Assembly (NCBI GenBank): GCA_947683625.1 | Contig: CANTUR010000114.1 | Coordinates: 2,480,001-2,544,000, forward strand | Length of the DNA: 64,000 bases | Reading direction: 5' to 3' | From: Mallotus nudiflorus | Taxonomy: Eukaryota; Streptophyta; Magnoliopsida; Malpighiales; Euphorbiaceae | Shown here: in pieces, positions 12,931 to 23,051 of the stretch | Position numbering within the stretch: the stretch's first letter is position 1 | Layout of the letters: every line of letters starts with the position of its first letter | Notes under the pieces: model-generated | Seen by the model: the letters and a program-made list of their open reading frames with translations, nothing else | What the model was told of the DNA's origin: nothing | Database searches by the model: none | Position numbers and translations under genes: made by a program

Positions 12931-14050
12931 TCCTTGCTTGCTACTCAGAGTTTCAGTATCCATAAAATCAATGCATGGTAGTAGATGCTCAGATTTTCAA
13001 GGCTTTAGTGAATGGTACTCGTGTTGTTCGGATGCTCGGTGAATGGACATTAACATTCAATCTCAACTTTATAAGGCTTTATGCAGTGTTCATCAGATGA
13101 TGATTAATGCTAATCTTCAATGTTAAGAAGCCCAGTGCTCAATGGATGCCCCGAGCTTGATAGGTACTTGTATCTTGAACATCAAAATGAATCCTGACCA
13201 TAGATGACAGATATGATATTTGAGCATAACCTAGTACCTGAGTGCTTGTTTCGGGTGTCCGACAGTCTCCACGTTTTAATACTTGAAATCTTGGTGCTTT
13301 GAAGCTTAATGTTCATAAGCACGGTGCTTTAAAGCTTAGTTTATGCCTTGTTATTTCTATGACTGGTGACGGGGTCGATGCTTAAAGCATGGTGGATGTT
13401 CGGATATCCAAGACTTTGGTGCTTAGAGTGGCTTGCCTTTGGTGTCTTCTTTTATACATAACTTTATGATTCTTATCACCCGCTAGTTCTTCACATCAGC
13501 TCTCGGAGACAGCTTGCTCCCTTGAATTAAGTGTTTTGAGGGATCCTATAGGCTAAAGCTTCGATGAATGCTTGATGTTCGGAGATCGATGCTTTGGTGA
13601 GTATTCTGTAATCAGAACTTAGTTTCTGACCCAAGAACACTTCTTGTTCAAGGCCTCATTTTGTCTTTATCGACCCTTTTTTTTATACATCTTGAGCTAC
13701 AGGTTTTGTCGAATATCTAATTTTCATATCTACCTTACATTATAGCTTGTGAGTGGTTGAAAAGGATGGTCACACTAGCCATTCAAAATTCTTTATGGAT
13801 GATGTGATTGGGCCATGAAAATCAATTAGCGGGTGCCAGAATCATGTGCCTTCAAGACTATAGCTAACCATAAATCTTAGGGGTGCTAGAGTTAACTAGA
13901 CTTGTAAATAGTAGTGTTTGTGTCCTGCTGTATTAGGATATTTATCTCAGATTGAAAGTGAGGCTGCTGAGCATTTACTCAGAGTTGGAGTGCTTGTAAA
14001 GTTGATTTTTAATACTCGACGCTCAGTTCTCCACATTCGAAGGGCGCTCG

Positions 14051-14134
14051 ATGCTCGGAGCCTGATGGTAGATGCTCATCATTCAAAACTCAATGCTCGG
14101 AGCCTGATGGTAGATGCTCATCATTCAAAACTTA
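14051..14134. repeat. Tandem duplication, 42-bp unit, 2 copies
   Basis: Two near-identical units begin ATGCTCGGAGCCTGATGG at 14051 and 14093. This is another repeat built on the TGCTCG word within LARD copy 2. Confidence 0.9.
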
Positions 14135-14516
14135 ATGCTTGATGGGTATTCCATGTTAGGTGATCAGAGCATGATGACCGGTGGACATATTTAACTCCTT
14201 GGAATGCTCAATGTTGAGAGCCTATGTTCGGAGCTTTATGAAGGCAATCACTCATCTTATGAGATGTTCTTGATCGATAGACATGCTGTCACTAATGGTT
14301 ATGCTGAGATCTTCATGCTCATCAATGAGGGCAGATGGACAAATCTTTAAGCCTATACTATGTTCATGACATGCATATTATAACAGTGACAAATTGAATA
14401 AAATACTTATAAAACAAGTAAGCTTGTCTTGTCCTGAATATTGGTTTTACGGAATAATAGAGTTTTGAAGCTAGGTTCCTGTAAGTAATAATGATTCGAA
14501 ATTTAATTCGGTTTAT

Positions 14517-14533
14517 CCCCACGGTGGGTGCCA
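14517..14533 (-). other. Primer binding site of LARD copy 2, tRNA-Lys type
   Basis: Minus-strand TGGCACCCACCGTGGGG starts 2 nt after the 5' LTR end. It is complementary to the 3' end of plant tRNA-Lys (sequence recalled, ...CCCCACGGTGGGCGCCA) with one mismatch that looks like a C-to-T change. Confidence 0.75.
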
Positions 14534-14535
14534 CT

Positions 14536-14994
14536 TGATAACTCCAAATTGATATTTTGCTTATGGAACCTACATGGACGAGGAGAACAGGTAAAGGGGT
14601 GAGGTTTCCCTCATAAACACTCTAAAGTTTAAGTCAGTAATGGTATGAGAGAAAATATAATAAAGAAAATAGGCATAATAGAATAGAGAATAAAGGAGTA
14701 AAAGATGATTACTTGGATGATGTGGTGATGGAATGATGTCTTAATGATGTTGTATGATGAGAGCATGAATGACATGAGATGTATTTATAGGAGAAGGTAT
14801 TACTCAAACCTCTTAGGAACATGATTCCTTAGTTTTGTAGGATTGCCTTATTTAGGAAATGAGTAGACTTCCTGTGTAGAGTAGTCTTCCTAATTGGAAT
14901 GGACTTCCTTATTGAGGTTTCTTCTTATTCAAGTAATTCTCCTCTTTGGGGGAATATATCCCTTATTATAATAGGATACTAATATGGGTTATCA
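14536..14994 (-). repeat. 5' LTR of LARD copy 2
   Basis: 459 bp, TGATAACTCCA...GGGTTATCA, aligned with 10370-10843. The primer binding site adjoins its left edge, making it the 5' LTR on the minus strand. Confidence 0.88.
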
Positions 14995-15327
14995 TCGCTT
15001 AAAAAAAATTGGTGTTGAAATCTTTTGTGTTTTAGGGTTTTTAATGGTTGCTAAGGGTTGAGTGAATATTATCACTTGCTTTTATTTTTCTCGAATGTCA
15101 ACTCATACATTTTTGTAAATTCAACAGTTAAGTTTGCTCTTCACTCGGTAAAGTTTACGTCTTTAACCTTGAGTCATCAATTTAATTTTGAGTTATAAGT
15201 TTTGTATTAATCAAAAACTGTGTTGGATAGATAAGTTAAAGTTTGTCAATGTGCTAAACTCGTTGTGTTGATAGGTGTTCACATGTGTTTGCTTGAGGAC
15301 AAGCAAAAACTTAAGTGTGGGGGACTT
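14995..15327 (+). mobile_element. 3' non-coding region and polypurine tract of the Athila/Tat-type element, right part
   Basis: This continues the sequence interrupted at 10369. It ends with TGCTTGAGGACAAGCAAAAA then cttaagtgtgggggactt (15310-15327). That phrase is highly characteristic of the polypurine-tract region in Athila/Tat elements. No coding sequence is seen. Confidence 0.7.
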
Positions 15328-15990
15328 TGTTTGTGTCAATTATTGCATAGTTTTTCTATTTAATTTCCATAGGATTTATTAGTTTTTTTTATATTTTATT
15401 ATTTATAATTAGTGTTTTATTAGGATTTTAGTTTATTAGCTTAGTTTTATTTTCTTTTTAGTTTCCTAGTTAATTTATATATTTTTGGTATATTTTTGTA
15501 GGAATTTTGTTTTCCTAAAGAGTTTGGGTTTCAAACCAATAATTAAGGAGTTGCTTTGTGAAGTTATTTTCCTTATTGGAAGATATTTTGAAGGAGAAAA
15601 ATTACTATTTTGGTCCTTGGATGAATTTTATGTATTTTTCTCTATAAATAGAGAATTTTGGCTCTACGTTAAAGAGAGCCATTGGGAGGAGACACAAAAA
15701 GCCACAAACAAAAGCTTAAGAAGGAAATCAAGGGTTTGAAAAATGAAGTGGTACTTAAACGAGTTTTATCTATTCTTTTTCTTCATTCTCTTATTGTCTA
15801 TTTATTGTTTGTAGTCTTTGTTTGTGCCACTAGAGCTACACATGGCTAAACTTTTTTAAGGTTTAGGTTAGTAGTAGCTATTCTATTATATGATTGAATA
15901 TAAGTTTTATTAATTTGATTTTCAATTAATTATATGTGTTGAGCTTAATGTTTTGTTATCATTTCATGCCTATTGATTACATGTTTAGTA
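15328..15990 (+). repeat. 3' LTR of the Athila/Tat-type element, truncated
   Basis: It starts TGTTTGTGTCAATTATTGC after the polypurine tract. The segment at about 15680-15985 (AAAAGCCACAAACAAAAGC ... TTGATTACATGTTTA) is clearly related to 46480-46765, part of another LTR remnant of this family. The resemblance stops near 15990, so the right end appears lost. The small open frame at 15485-15739 is inside the LTR and not a gene. Confidence 0.65.
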
Positions 15991-16440
15991 TAATTGTTTG
16001 ATGGTCTTTCCATTGATATTTTCTTTTATTACATTATTAATTTTTTTTAAAATAATTTACAAGTTATAGGTATTTAAATTTTTACATGATGAGTTCATCT
16101 TAAATTTTAGATTCAAAAAAATCTTAAAAAATTAAAATTCAGAAAAGATATTTATTAACATTGAGGCAATTTCAGAATTGCCCCAAATAAATTTTTGTTG
16201 TCCCGAGTCGCAATGCTATCATCATCCTAATAATAATAAATAAATTTTTATTGTCCCAAGTGGTAATAATAATAATAAAAGCATTGTGAATGACTTCACT
16301 TGTCGAACAGCCATGTAAAAGATTTCTTGGAGTTAAATATGAGGGTTATTTACTATTTTATAGTAAAAAATAAAATTAATTTTCTTTTTATCGCAATTTT
16401 AAAATTAATTTCATTTTTATGATACTTTAATTATTTTTTA
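15991..16440. other. AT-rich intergenic stretch, no gene seen
   Basis: Contains TAA-type microsatellite patches near 16229-16280 and duplicated phrases around AAATTTTTGTTGTCCC and AAATTTTTATTGTCCC. No coding sequence is recognisable. Confidence 0.6.
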
Positions 16441-16487
16441 TTAAAAGAAGTAATACCGCTGTTAATAATGGCGGAATTGCAAAGAGA

Positions 16488-16507
16488 AGTTTGACTGAGG
16501 TCAAACT
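16488..16507. repeat. Short perfect hairpin
   Basis: AGTTTGAC and GTCAAACT arms around a TGAG loop. It lies in a patch with repeated TGGCGGAAT words next to the broken end of TNL-A. Confidence 0.8.
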
Positions 16508-16580
16508 ACTATTGAAAATGGTGGAATGAGAGAGAAAAGTTTTTTGCCAGATGACAAGACTGGTCACTGCAGACATGAGG

Positions 16581-16607
16581 CATTCCGCCACTGGCAGTGG
16601 CGGAATG
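16581..16607. repeat. 27-bp palindrome with 13-bp perfect arms
   Basis: CATTCCGCCACTG and CAGTGGCGGAATG are exact reverse complements separated by a single G. It is GC-rich in an AT-rich region, and a further copy of GCGGAATGGCTTCT is at 21589-21602. Confidence 0.9.
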
Positions 16608-16689
16608 GCTTCTGTTTTGTGACAGCAAAATGGCGTGGCTCTTCCCTGTCTTGCGCCATCCCATCAGCTTCAGTCCCTCGCAGGTCCTA

Positions 16690-18560
16690 GCAGACATCAT
16701 CAGGAACCCACAACCTGATACGATTTTTAGGCATCTTAGATTCGTTAAGAACAATCTTTTGACCTATCTGTTGTATCAGATCATGCACCTCTAAGTTGTT
16801 TTTATGAGAAGATGTAACGAGGGACCTGTTGGTCACAATTCTCCGACATCTTCCTCTGAAAAAACATGCAATATCAAGAAATATATTTTGCTCCTCAGGA
16901 TCTAGTCCATTGTAACTTGTTCTGAGAACATTGCATAAATCATGATTGGGGATTTTTTTTCTAATCTTGTCAATGCACTATCCCAGTCTTCATTGCTTTT
17001 ACCAAACAATGCAGATCCCAAAACTTTAAGAGCCAGTGGTATGCCTTTGGCATAATGTATCACCCATTCTGATTGCAATTTTCGACTGTTGGGGGGCAGT
17101 CTTGCTTGAAGGCATTCAAGCTAAAAAGCTGAAGAGCTTCATGATCAAATGAGAACTTGCTTATTTCTACTTGTGACAATAATTCTGCTTCCTGGACCAA
17201 AAAATGGGGCTCACTAGCCAATAACAGCTCTTGCAATTGTCTTAAATCATGTGCATCATCAACAACAATCAGAACTTTCTTACAGCAAAGCCGATCCTTA
17301 AAAATGACAGCCGCAAATTAAGAATGCTTGTAGTTCTGCTTCCTGGACCAAAAAAATGGGGCTAACTAGCTAATAACAGTTCTTGCAATTGTCTTAAATC
17401 GTGTGCGTCATCAACAACAATCAAAACTTTCTTACAACAAAGCCGATCCTTTGAAAAAGCGGGAAGTCAAGCGGCTAGCTGAGAGTTTGATGGAGCCGCT
17501 GCGAATAACTGAATTTAAAAATGACAGCCGCAAACTAAGAATGCTTGTAGTTAAACATTGCTTCTTAATGAGTGCTGGAAAAAGCTGATCTTGTAATTGA
17601 AACAGGGTACATCTTTGCAATTGCTCTTTAGTATTGGGAAGAAAGCAGCAACTGTCAAACTGGGGAGAGATTTCATCATAAATAGCTCTAGCAAGAGTGG
17701 TTTTGCCAAGACCGCCCATGCCCCATATTCCAACAACTCTAAGTTCTGATGATTCTAAGCATAACAGAGATTTAATTGCTTCAATTCTTGACTCAGAGCC
17801 AACCAAGCCTTTGCTGTAGTATTTTGAAGCCTTTTGATTCAGTTTTTCCAAAATATCCTCTATAATTTCCTTGATAAGTTCAGATTGTGACCTGGTAAAC
17901 ATGAAATCAATCAATATTTACCAATAAGAATGAGAAATATTCATTAATTCTTTAGCTTTATTTTTCAATTATTTCAAAAAAAAAAAATTCAAAAACATTA
18001 TATTTAAGTATAATTATATTATTAATTTTTTTGAACAATTTCAAAGAATTTTACCTGATGACAGACGAATCCCATCTACCCAAATTAGCAACTTGCTTCA
18101 AAGCATCTCTCCAGTTCTGCACCTCAGCTTTGGTCACTTTCAAAGACTCTAAAGCAGCTCCAAAGCTACCAGTCTGGTTACGAACATGGGATGGATCAAC
18201 TCGATAAAACACCGGTATAATCATTTGGCCATTGTTTCCCCTGCAATTAAGAATCTTCACAAGTTCCCTCAAACACCATTTGGAAGACGCATAGTTTTCT
18301 GAGAGAAGAACAACTGAAATTTTGGACTTCTCAATTGCATCCAAAAGTGATGGTGAAATCGCTTCTCCTCACACAAGTCTGTCGTCAACGAAAGTTAGAA
18401 TTTTCTTTTGATTTAACGCATCATAGAGGTGGCTGGTAAAATTATCACGAGTGTCTTCGCCTCTGAAGCTAAGGAAAACATCATATTTTCTGGGTGGAGA
18501 GTTAGTGGGATATGAGGATTGACGAGAAGAAGATGATGCAAAAGAAGAACATGCAGAAGA
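16690..18560 (-). pseudogene. TNL-A: TIR and NB-ARC resistance-gene pseudogene lacking LRR
   Basis: The family is intracellular immune receptors that bind ATP and signal through TIR NADase activity. Exon 1 (about 18560-18055) encodes the TIR domain: YDVFLSFRGEDTRDNF, then ISVVLLSENYASSKWCL and IIPVFYRVDPSHVR. A GT-AG intron occupies 17892-18054. Exon 2 encodes the linker and NB-ARC: P-loop GIWGMGGLGKTTLA, kinase-2 KVLIVVDDAHD, GIPLALKVLGSALFG, DIACFFRG, and EVHDLIQQIGQ, where the usual MHD is VHD. A TGA at 18369-18371 interrupts the TIR domain, there are several frameshifts, and the kinase-2 region is tandemly duplicated (17183-17550). Homology stops at the WVPDDVC position near 16690, where LRR exons should follow but unrelated sequence begins. 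No in-frame ATG is seen at the TIR start. Clearly non-functional as a full receptor. Confidence 0.92.
17183..17550 (-). repeat. Internal tandem duplication of the TNL-A kinase-2 region
   Basis: 17183-17333 and 17334-17550 are near-identical: both begin TTCTGCTTCCTGGACC and end AGAATGCTTGTAG. The right copy has about 66 extra bases (17451-17516) that the left copy lacks. In the minus-strand reading this repeats the KVLIVVDDA segment and destroys the frame. Confidence 0.9.
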
Positions 18561-18840
18561 TAGATAGTTGAGATTAAAAGTAAATAGCAGAATTTCTACA
18601 GCTCCTTTTTCATCAAATTAAGCTTCCAAACAAATTGGTGTTGGCTATGTTCTTAGCCCGTATATCTATATCTACATGCTTAATCGATCAAGAGCTAATT
18701 AACACTGAGAATTGAGAATTAATCAGTAAACTTTTCTGAGTCGATTGAGTCTTAGCTAGCTAACATAATTAATTACCTTAACTACAGTAGCACAAAGAAA
18801 ACTTCTAGCCATTCGTGGTCTTTAAAATGAAAATGAAAGA

Positions 18841-19034
18841 CAGATAGCTTGTGTTAATGGGTTTCAGAGCTCAATGCAATTCATACTTACGATTGAAAAC
18901 GAAAGGCAGATTGCTTGTGTTAATGGGTTCCAGAGCTCAATGCAATTCATACTTACGATTGAAAACGAAAGGCAGATACCTTGTGTTAATGGGTTTCAGA
19001 GCTCAATGCAATTCATAATTACGATTAGAAGCTA
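18841..19034. repeat. 66-bp tandem repeat upstream of TNL-A, 3 copies
   Basis: Units start at 18841, 18907 and 18973 and share CTTGTGTTAATGGG, CAGAGCTCAATGCAATTCAT and TTACGATTGAAAACGAAAG. They sit about 300-480 bp upstream of the TIR exon, in the promoter or 5' leader position. No open frame is supported across the array. Confidence 0.9.
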
Positions 19035-19079
19035 GGGACGGATGGCAATCACATTTGGCCCTTCACTTATGTATGGTAA

Positions 19080-19489
19080 GGCTGAGCAGAGCCAAAAAAA
19101 AAAAAAAACAAAACAAAAATGAAGAAGATAGAGAGTGAAAAAGGAGATTCGAAGATAAAGAGCCAAATTAAAAAAAAATAGGTTAAAAGTGAAGGTGGGT
19201 GAATAAAAACGGAAATGTCAACTTTAGTTAGAAAATTATTCTCAAAAAAAAAAAAAAAAAAACTCTAATTAGAAAATTATTAAAATAAAATAAAATATTA
19301 CAGGAATATAATAGGGATCACTTTTTTAAGTCTCTCATTGATTGAATTGATGTATATCAGTATATCTAGGGACATTCTATATATAGGTAAAATTTTTTTA
19401 TATATATACTGGTAAAAAATGATGTATTTTATATATTAATGAAATTTTTTTATTTAACTTATGATATATAATAAATAAATAATTAAAAA

Positions 19490-19523
<34 letters not shown>

Positions 19524-20180
19524 ACCACATTATTTACTTGTATAACAACTTGATATTAATTTAATATAGTTATAATTCATTACAATTTTTATAAATATTT
19601 TATTTAAATAATTATATGTTATTATTCATTATTTTTTATAATTAATTTTTCTCAATTTTAGAACTGATTTTATATATAAAAAAATGTCATGGTCATAATT
19701 AGTTATACAATAATAAAAAAATCATTAGTTATTTGTTAATAAAAAATTTTAAAATAATAAAAGTTATATTTTTTTTATATAACAATTTAAATATTACAAC
19801 CCTATTAAACTTATAATTCATTACAATTTTAGTAAATTTTTTATTTGAACTATGAAACTTTATTTTTTTAATATTTTTATTTTTATTTACATAAAAATTA
19901 ATTTGATGTAATTTTTTTAAGTTCAACTAATAATTAAAAGATAAATATTAATTAATTTAATTTTAACTATTTTTTTTGTAAAATTTTGTAAAAATATCTA
20001 AAAGCGATAATTATACTACTTTTCTTATGAAAAATATACCTTTAAACAAATGATATACTCTATTTTTTATTTGTTAATTTTAAATTTATAAAAATATATA
20101 CTTTTAAAATAGATTATATACTTTTTCTACTTTTATAAAATTTATTAATTTTGATTTTAATTATTTACTTATTAAATTTA
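19080..20180. other. Low-complexity AT-rich stretch, no gene seen
   Basis: Poly-A runs (19095, 19243), a TTA microsatellite (19490-19520) and general A/T-rich sequence. Possible scaffold-attachment character, but no distinct signal. Confidence 0.7.
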
Positions 20181-21270
20181 ATATAATAAGACTTATAAAA
20201 TTATATTATCTAATTTGACTTATATTAGATAAAATATAAGTAGATCTAATTAAAATAGAAATATATATATTTTTAACAAACTTATCACTCAAACTTTAAT
20301 TAATTTAATTTTGTTAAAGATAAAATAGAATTAATATAATTAAAATAGGAAATATATTTTCAATTAAATTAGATTTTGATGTTAATTAATATCATTTTTA
20401 TCAGAGATAAAACAAAAGTTAACCTAATTAGAATAAGAAATAGGTACTTTCAATTAACATTACATTTTAATTAATTTAATTTTATTAGAGATACAATAGA
20501 AGTTAATCTAATTAAAATAGAAAATATACTTAATTTTTATTAGAGATAAAATAGAAGTTATCCTAATTAGAATAGGAAATATATACTTTCAATTAATTAG
20601 AATTACATTTTAATTAATTTAATTTTGTTAACGATAAAATAAAGGTTAATCTAATTAAAATAGAAAACATGTTTTCAATTATATTAAAAGTATATTTTGA
20701 TTAAATTAATTTTTATTTGAGATAAAATAGAAGTTAATCTAATTAAATATACTTTCAATTAAATTAGAATAGAAAATATACTTTCAATTAAATGACAATT
20801 TTTATTAGAGATAAAATAGAAGTTAATCTAATTAAAATAATTTAATATTTATTAGACATAAAATAGAAAATAAAAGTTAACCTAATTAAAATAGAAAACA
20901 TACTTTCAATTATATTAAAAGTATATTTTGATTAAATTAATTTTTAATTGAGATAAAATAGAAGTTAATCTAATTAAATATACTTTCAATTAAATTAGAA
21001 TAGAAAATATACTTTCAATTAAATTACAATTTTTGTTAGAGATAAAATAGAAGTTAATCTAATTAAATATACTTTCAATTAAATTAGAATAGAAAATATA
21101 CTTTCAATTAAATTACAATTTTTGTTAGAGATAAAATAGAAGTTAATCTAATTAAAATAATTTAATATTTATTAGACATAAAATAGAAAATAAAAGTTAA
21201 CCTAATTAAAATAGAAAATAGACTTTTTATCAAATTAAAATTATATTTTAATTAATTTAATTTTACTTTT
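20180..21270. repeat. AT-rich minisatellite with higher-order duplications
   Basis: About 1.1 kb of variants of GAGATAAAATAGAAGTTAAT, CTAATTAAAATAGAAAATAT and ACTTTCAATTAAATTA, in units of about 60-110 bp. A block of about 230 bp recurs (near 20690-20880 and 20920-21210), so the array has nested levels of duplication. It contains no open frame. Confidence 0.88.
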
Positions 21271-21299
21271 ATTAGTAAATAACTTAATTATCTAACTTT

Positions 21300-21868
21300 T
21301 ATATAATAATAAGTGAGTATTTTTTATCATTTTGTCTATCCTCCCCTTTTCGTATGTGTAAAAGAATGAAGCAACAATTGCCGTAATATTGTTGCTGCTA
21401 GCAAGTGTTGGCCAGAGACTGGAATGTTAATCATGTGTATAGGGAAGGTAAGGGCCATTTACCATTTTATGGCAAAATTTGAAAGTATTTCCTAATTTAT
21501 GATTGTTTTGAAAATATTTTTTTGGTGAATTTATTTTATTTTATTTTATTTTTTGCTTCTAAAGTATTGTCCAAATAAACTCATTCTGCGGAATGGCTTC
21601 TTGCGAAAGGCGTGCCTGCCCCATCTGAGACCTGATTTGGACGTTCAATCCAAAATCTACAAGTATTAATGGCTTTTCTCCAAACTCTTTCAAGTTATAT
21701 ATCTTGATTTATTGATTTATCTGCCTCTGTATCATCATTTTATTTCGCAGTGCTCTACTACTGCAATCTTTCTCTACTGTAAAAGCTTAACGACTCGAAT
21801 CGCAAGAGAGTGGAACTTGCATCATTACCCAATTTGTGTGGATTTTTTATGGTTTCAATTTATTTTTT
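21300..21868. other. Intergenic stretch, no gene seen
   Basis: 21440-21660 resembles 16340-16700 in layout: a gggccatttaccattttatgg-like phrase (gggttatttactattttata in the other), then GCGGAATGGCTTCT. Both may be copies of one unidentified repeat. No coding sequence is recognised. Confidence 0.4.
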
Positions 21869-22400
21869 GGGATAAATACAAATAATTACGATGTGACTTA
21901 AGTATTTTAGCATTGGAATTTTGTGGTTTCTTTTATAACATTTTAGTACTCTGTGATTTCAAATTGATAGTAATTGAGTGACAAAATTTATTACAACTCA
22001 TGAATTTTCTCACTTTTAACATCCAAAAAATTTTATTTTCAATTTTAATCAAATTCTCATAATTTTAATATGAATTTATCAATAGTGCCATTATTTATAG
22101 TGTTTAGAATCTTTTTTTTAAAAAAGTAAAAATATGCAAAGTTATTTTTATTTTTTTTTCTTTTACTTATATTATTATTATTACTTAAAACTTCCATAAA
22201 TAAATTTATTTTTCCTTCCATCAAATTGTATTAAAATTTTGATTTTCGGATACTTGAGGAGAGAGAAATCAAAAGTCATAACAAAATTTGTCAGTTAAGT
22301 ATTATAAATATAAAACCACACAGCATTGAAGTGTCAAAAAAAAATCACAGCCGCGAAAGTTAAAACACTTAAACCACAATATACTTATTTGTACTTATCC
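21869..22400. mobile_element. MITE with about 100-bp imperfect terminal inverted repeats
   Basis: The left end GGGATAAATACAAATAA and the reverse complement of the right end (GGATAAGTACAAATAA) match. Similarity continues through GTGGTTTAAGTGTTTTA-like and TTTTGTGGTTT-like segments for about 100 bp. Flanking nonamers are T-rich (ttatttttt and ttttttttt), compatible with a 9-bp Mutator-type duplication but uninformative. No transposase is encoded. Confidence 0.7.
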
Positions 22401-22826
22401 TTTTTTTTTTTGAGCCTTTTCACATCTATAGCACAAATACAAAATAAAAAGTAATTAAAAGAAATTTCTATTAAACTAATTAATTCATAACTCCATCTCA
22501 AAGCAAATTAAATAGCAGCTCTTTCTCATAGCAAAATGAATTATAAGATCAATATGCATACGTAGTAACCACATAAATTCACCTCAAAGGCATTTGAATT
22601 TATTCGTTGTCCCAATGACAGTTTCTTTTTATTATACAGTTGGCCAACACTAGAATTAATTGCTTATGATAGACTTTACATAGAAAAACAACAATATTTA
22701 CACATATTTAAATATGCCAAATAAGACTTGTCATAACCTCATGAGAAAACTAGACATGACAGTCACAAAATAAAAAATTTTGTAATCATATATTACATGC
22801 TCATGATAGAGTTATACTTTGTTAAC
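22401..22826. other. Intergenic stretch, no gene seen
   Basis: AT-rich unique-looking sequence with no recognisable coding or repeat structure. Confidence 0.5.
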
Positions 22827-23051
22827 TCATTCAAAAGTGTTATAAGTGACTCGGATAATGGTATATAGACAGTCCATATATAGCTCTCTAACTACTGAAA
22901 TGTGCACATCCACCCCAATCGGCTCTACAGAAACTCTAAATGCAAACTCTGCGTCTGTGTCATGACATATGATATACTTCACCTTTGTCTCCAACTCAAA
23001 AACCTCATAAGACATGGTGGTCCATGCATCGCGATCTCAAAGTCTCTAGCT
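22827..23051 (-). pseudogene. Possible orphan exon of unknown identity
   Basis: A 62-codon open frame on the minus strand reads as ordinary protein (segments KYIICHDTDAEFAF, SVEPIGVDVHISVVREL) and ends in a stop at 22827. A good intron acceptor (TTTTTCAATACAG) lies at 23052, just upstream. However, the frame has a stop between the acceptor and its first ATG, so a frameshift or a different start would be needed. Codon content is less AT-biased than the surroundings. I do not recognise the family. It could be a relic of a host gene or transposon-borne. Confidence 0.25.

Larger units (their letters stand above)
10370..14994 (-). mobile_element. Complete LARD-like LTR retrotransposon, copy 2 (no coding capacity)
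   Basis: Two related LTRs (474 and 459 bp) bound a 3.7-kb interior. Both LTRs begin TGATAAC and end GTTATCA, a perfect 7-bp terminal inversion. The flanking pentamers TTGCT (10365-10369) and TCGCT (14995-14999) match at four of five bases, as expected of an old target duplication. A primer site sits inside the right LTR and a polypurine tract (AAGGGGGACTCT on the minus strand) inside the left one, so it is transcribed leftward. No gag, protease, RT or integrase can be read in any frame, so it would need enzymes from another element. The interior is a patchwork of short tandem repeats rich in TGCTCG. It sits inside the 3' region of an Athila/Tat element. Confidence 0.88.

Noticed and set aside
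12713..13042. Repetitive frames on both strands encoding Ser/His or Asp/Trp-rich repeats
   Set aside because: A 33-bp tandem repeat without stops opens several frames at once; it lies inside a non-coding LARD and shows no start context or homology.
19729..19926. Lys/Asn-rich minus-strand frame
   Set aside because: Composition is that of the AT-rich tract; no recognisable features.
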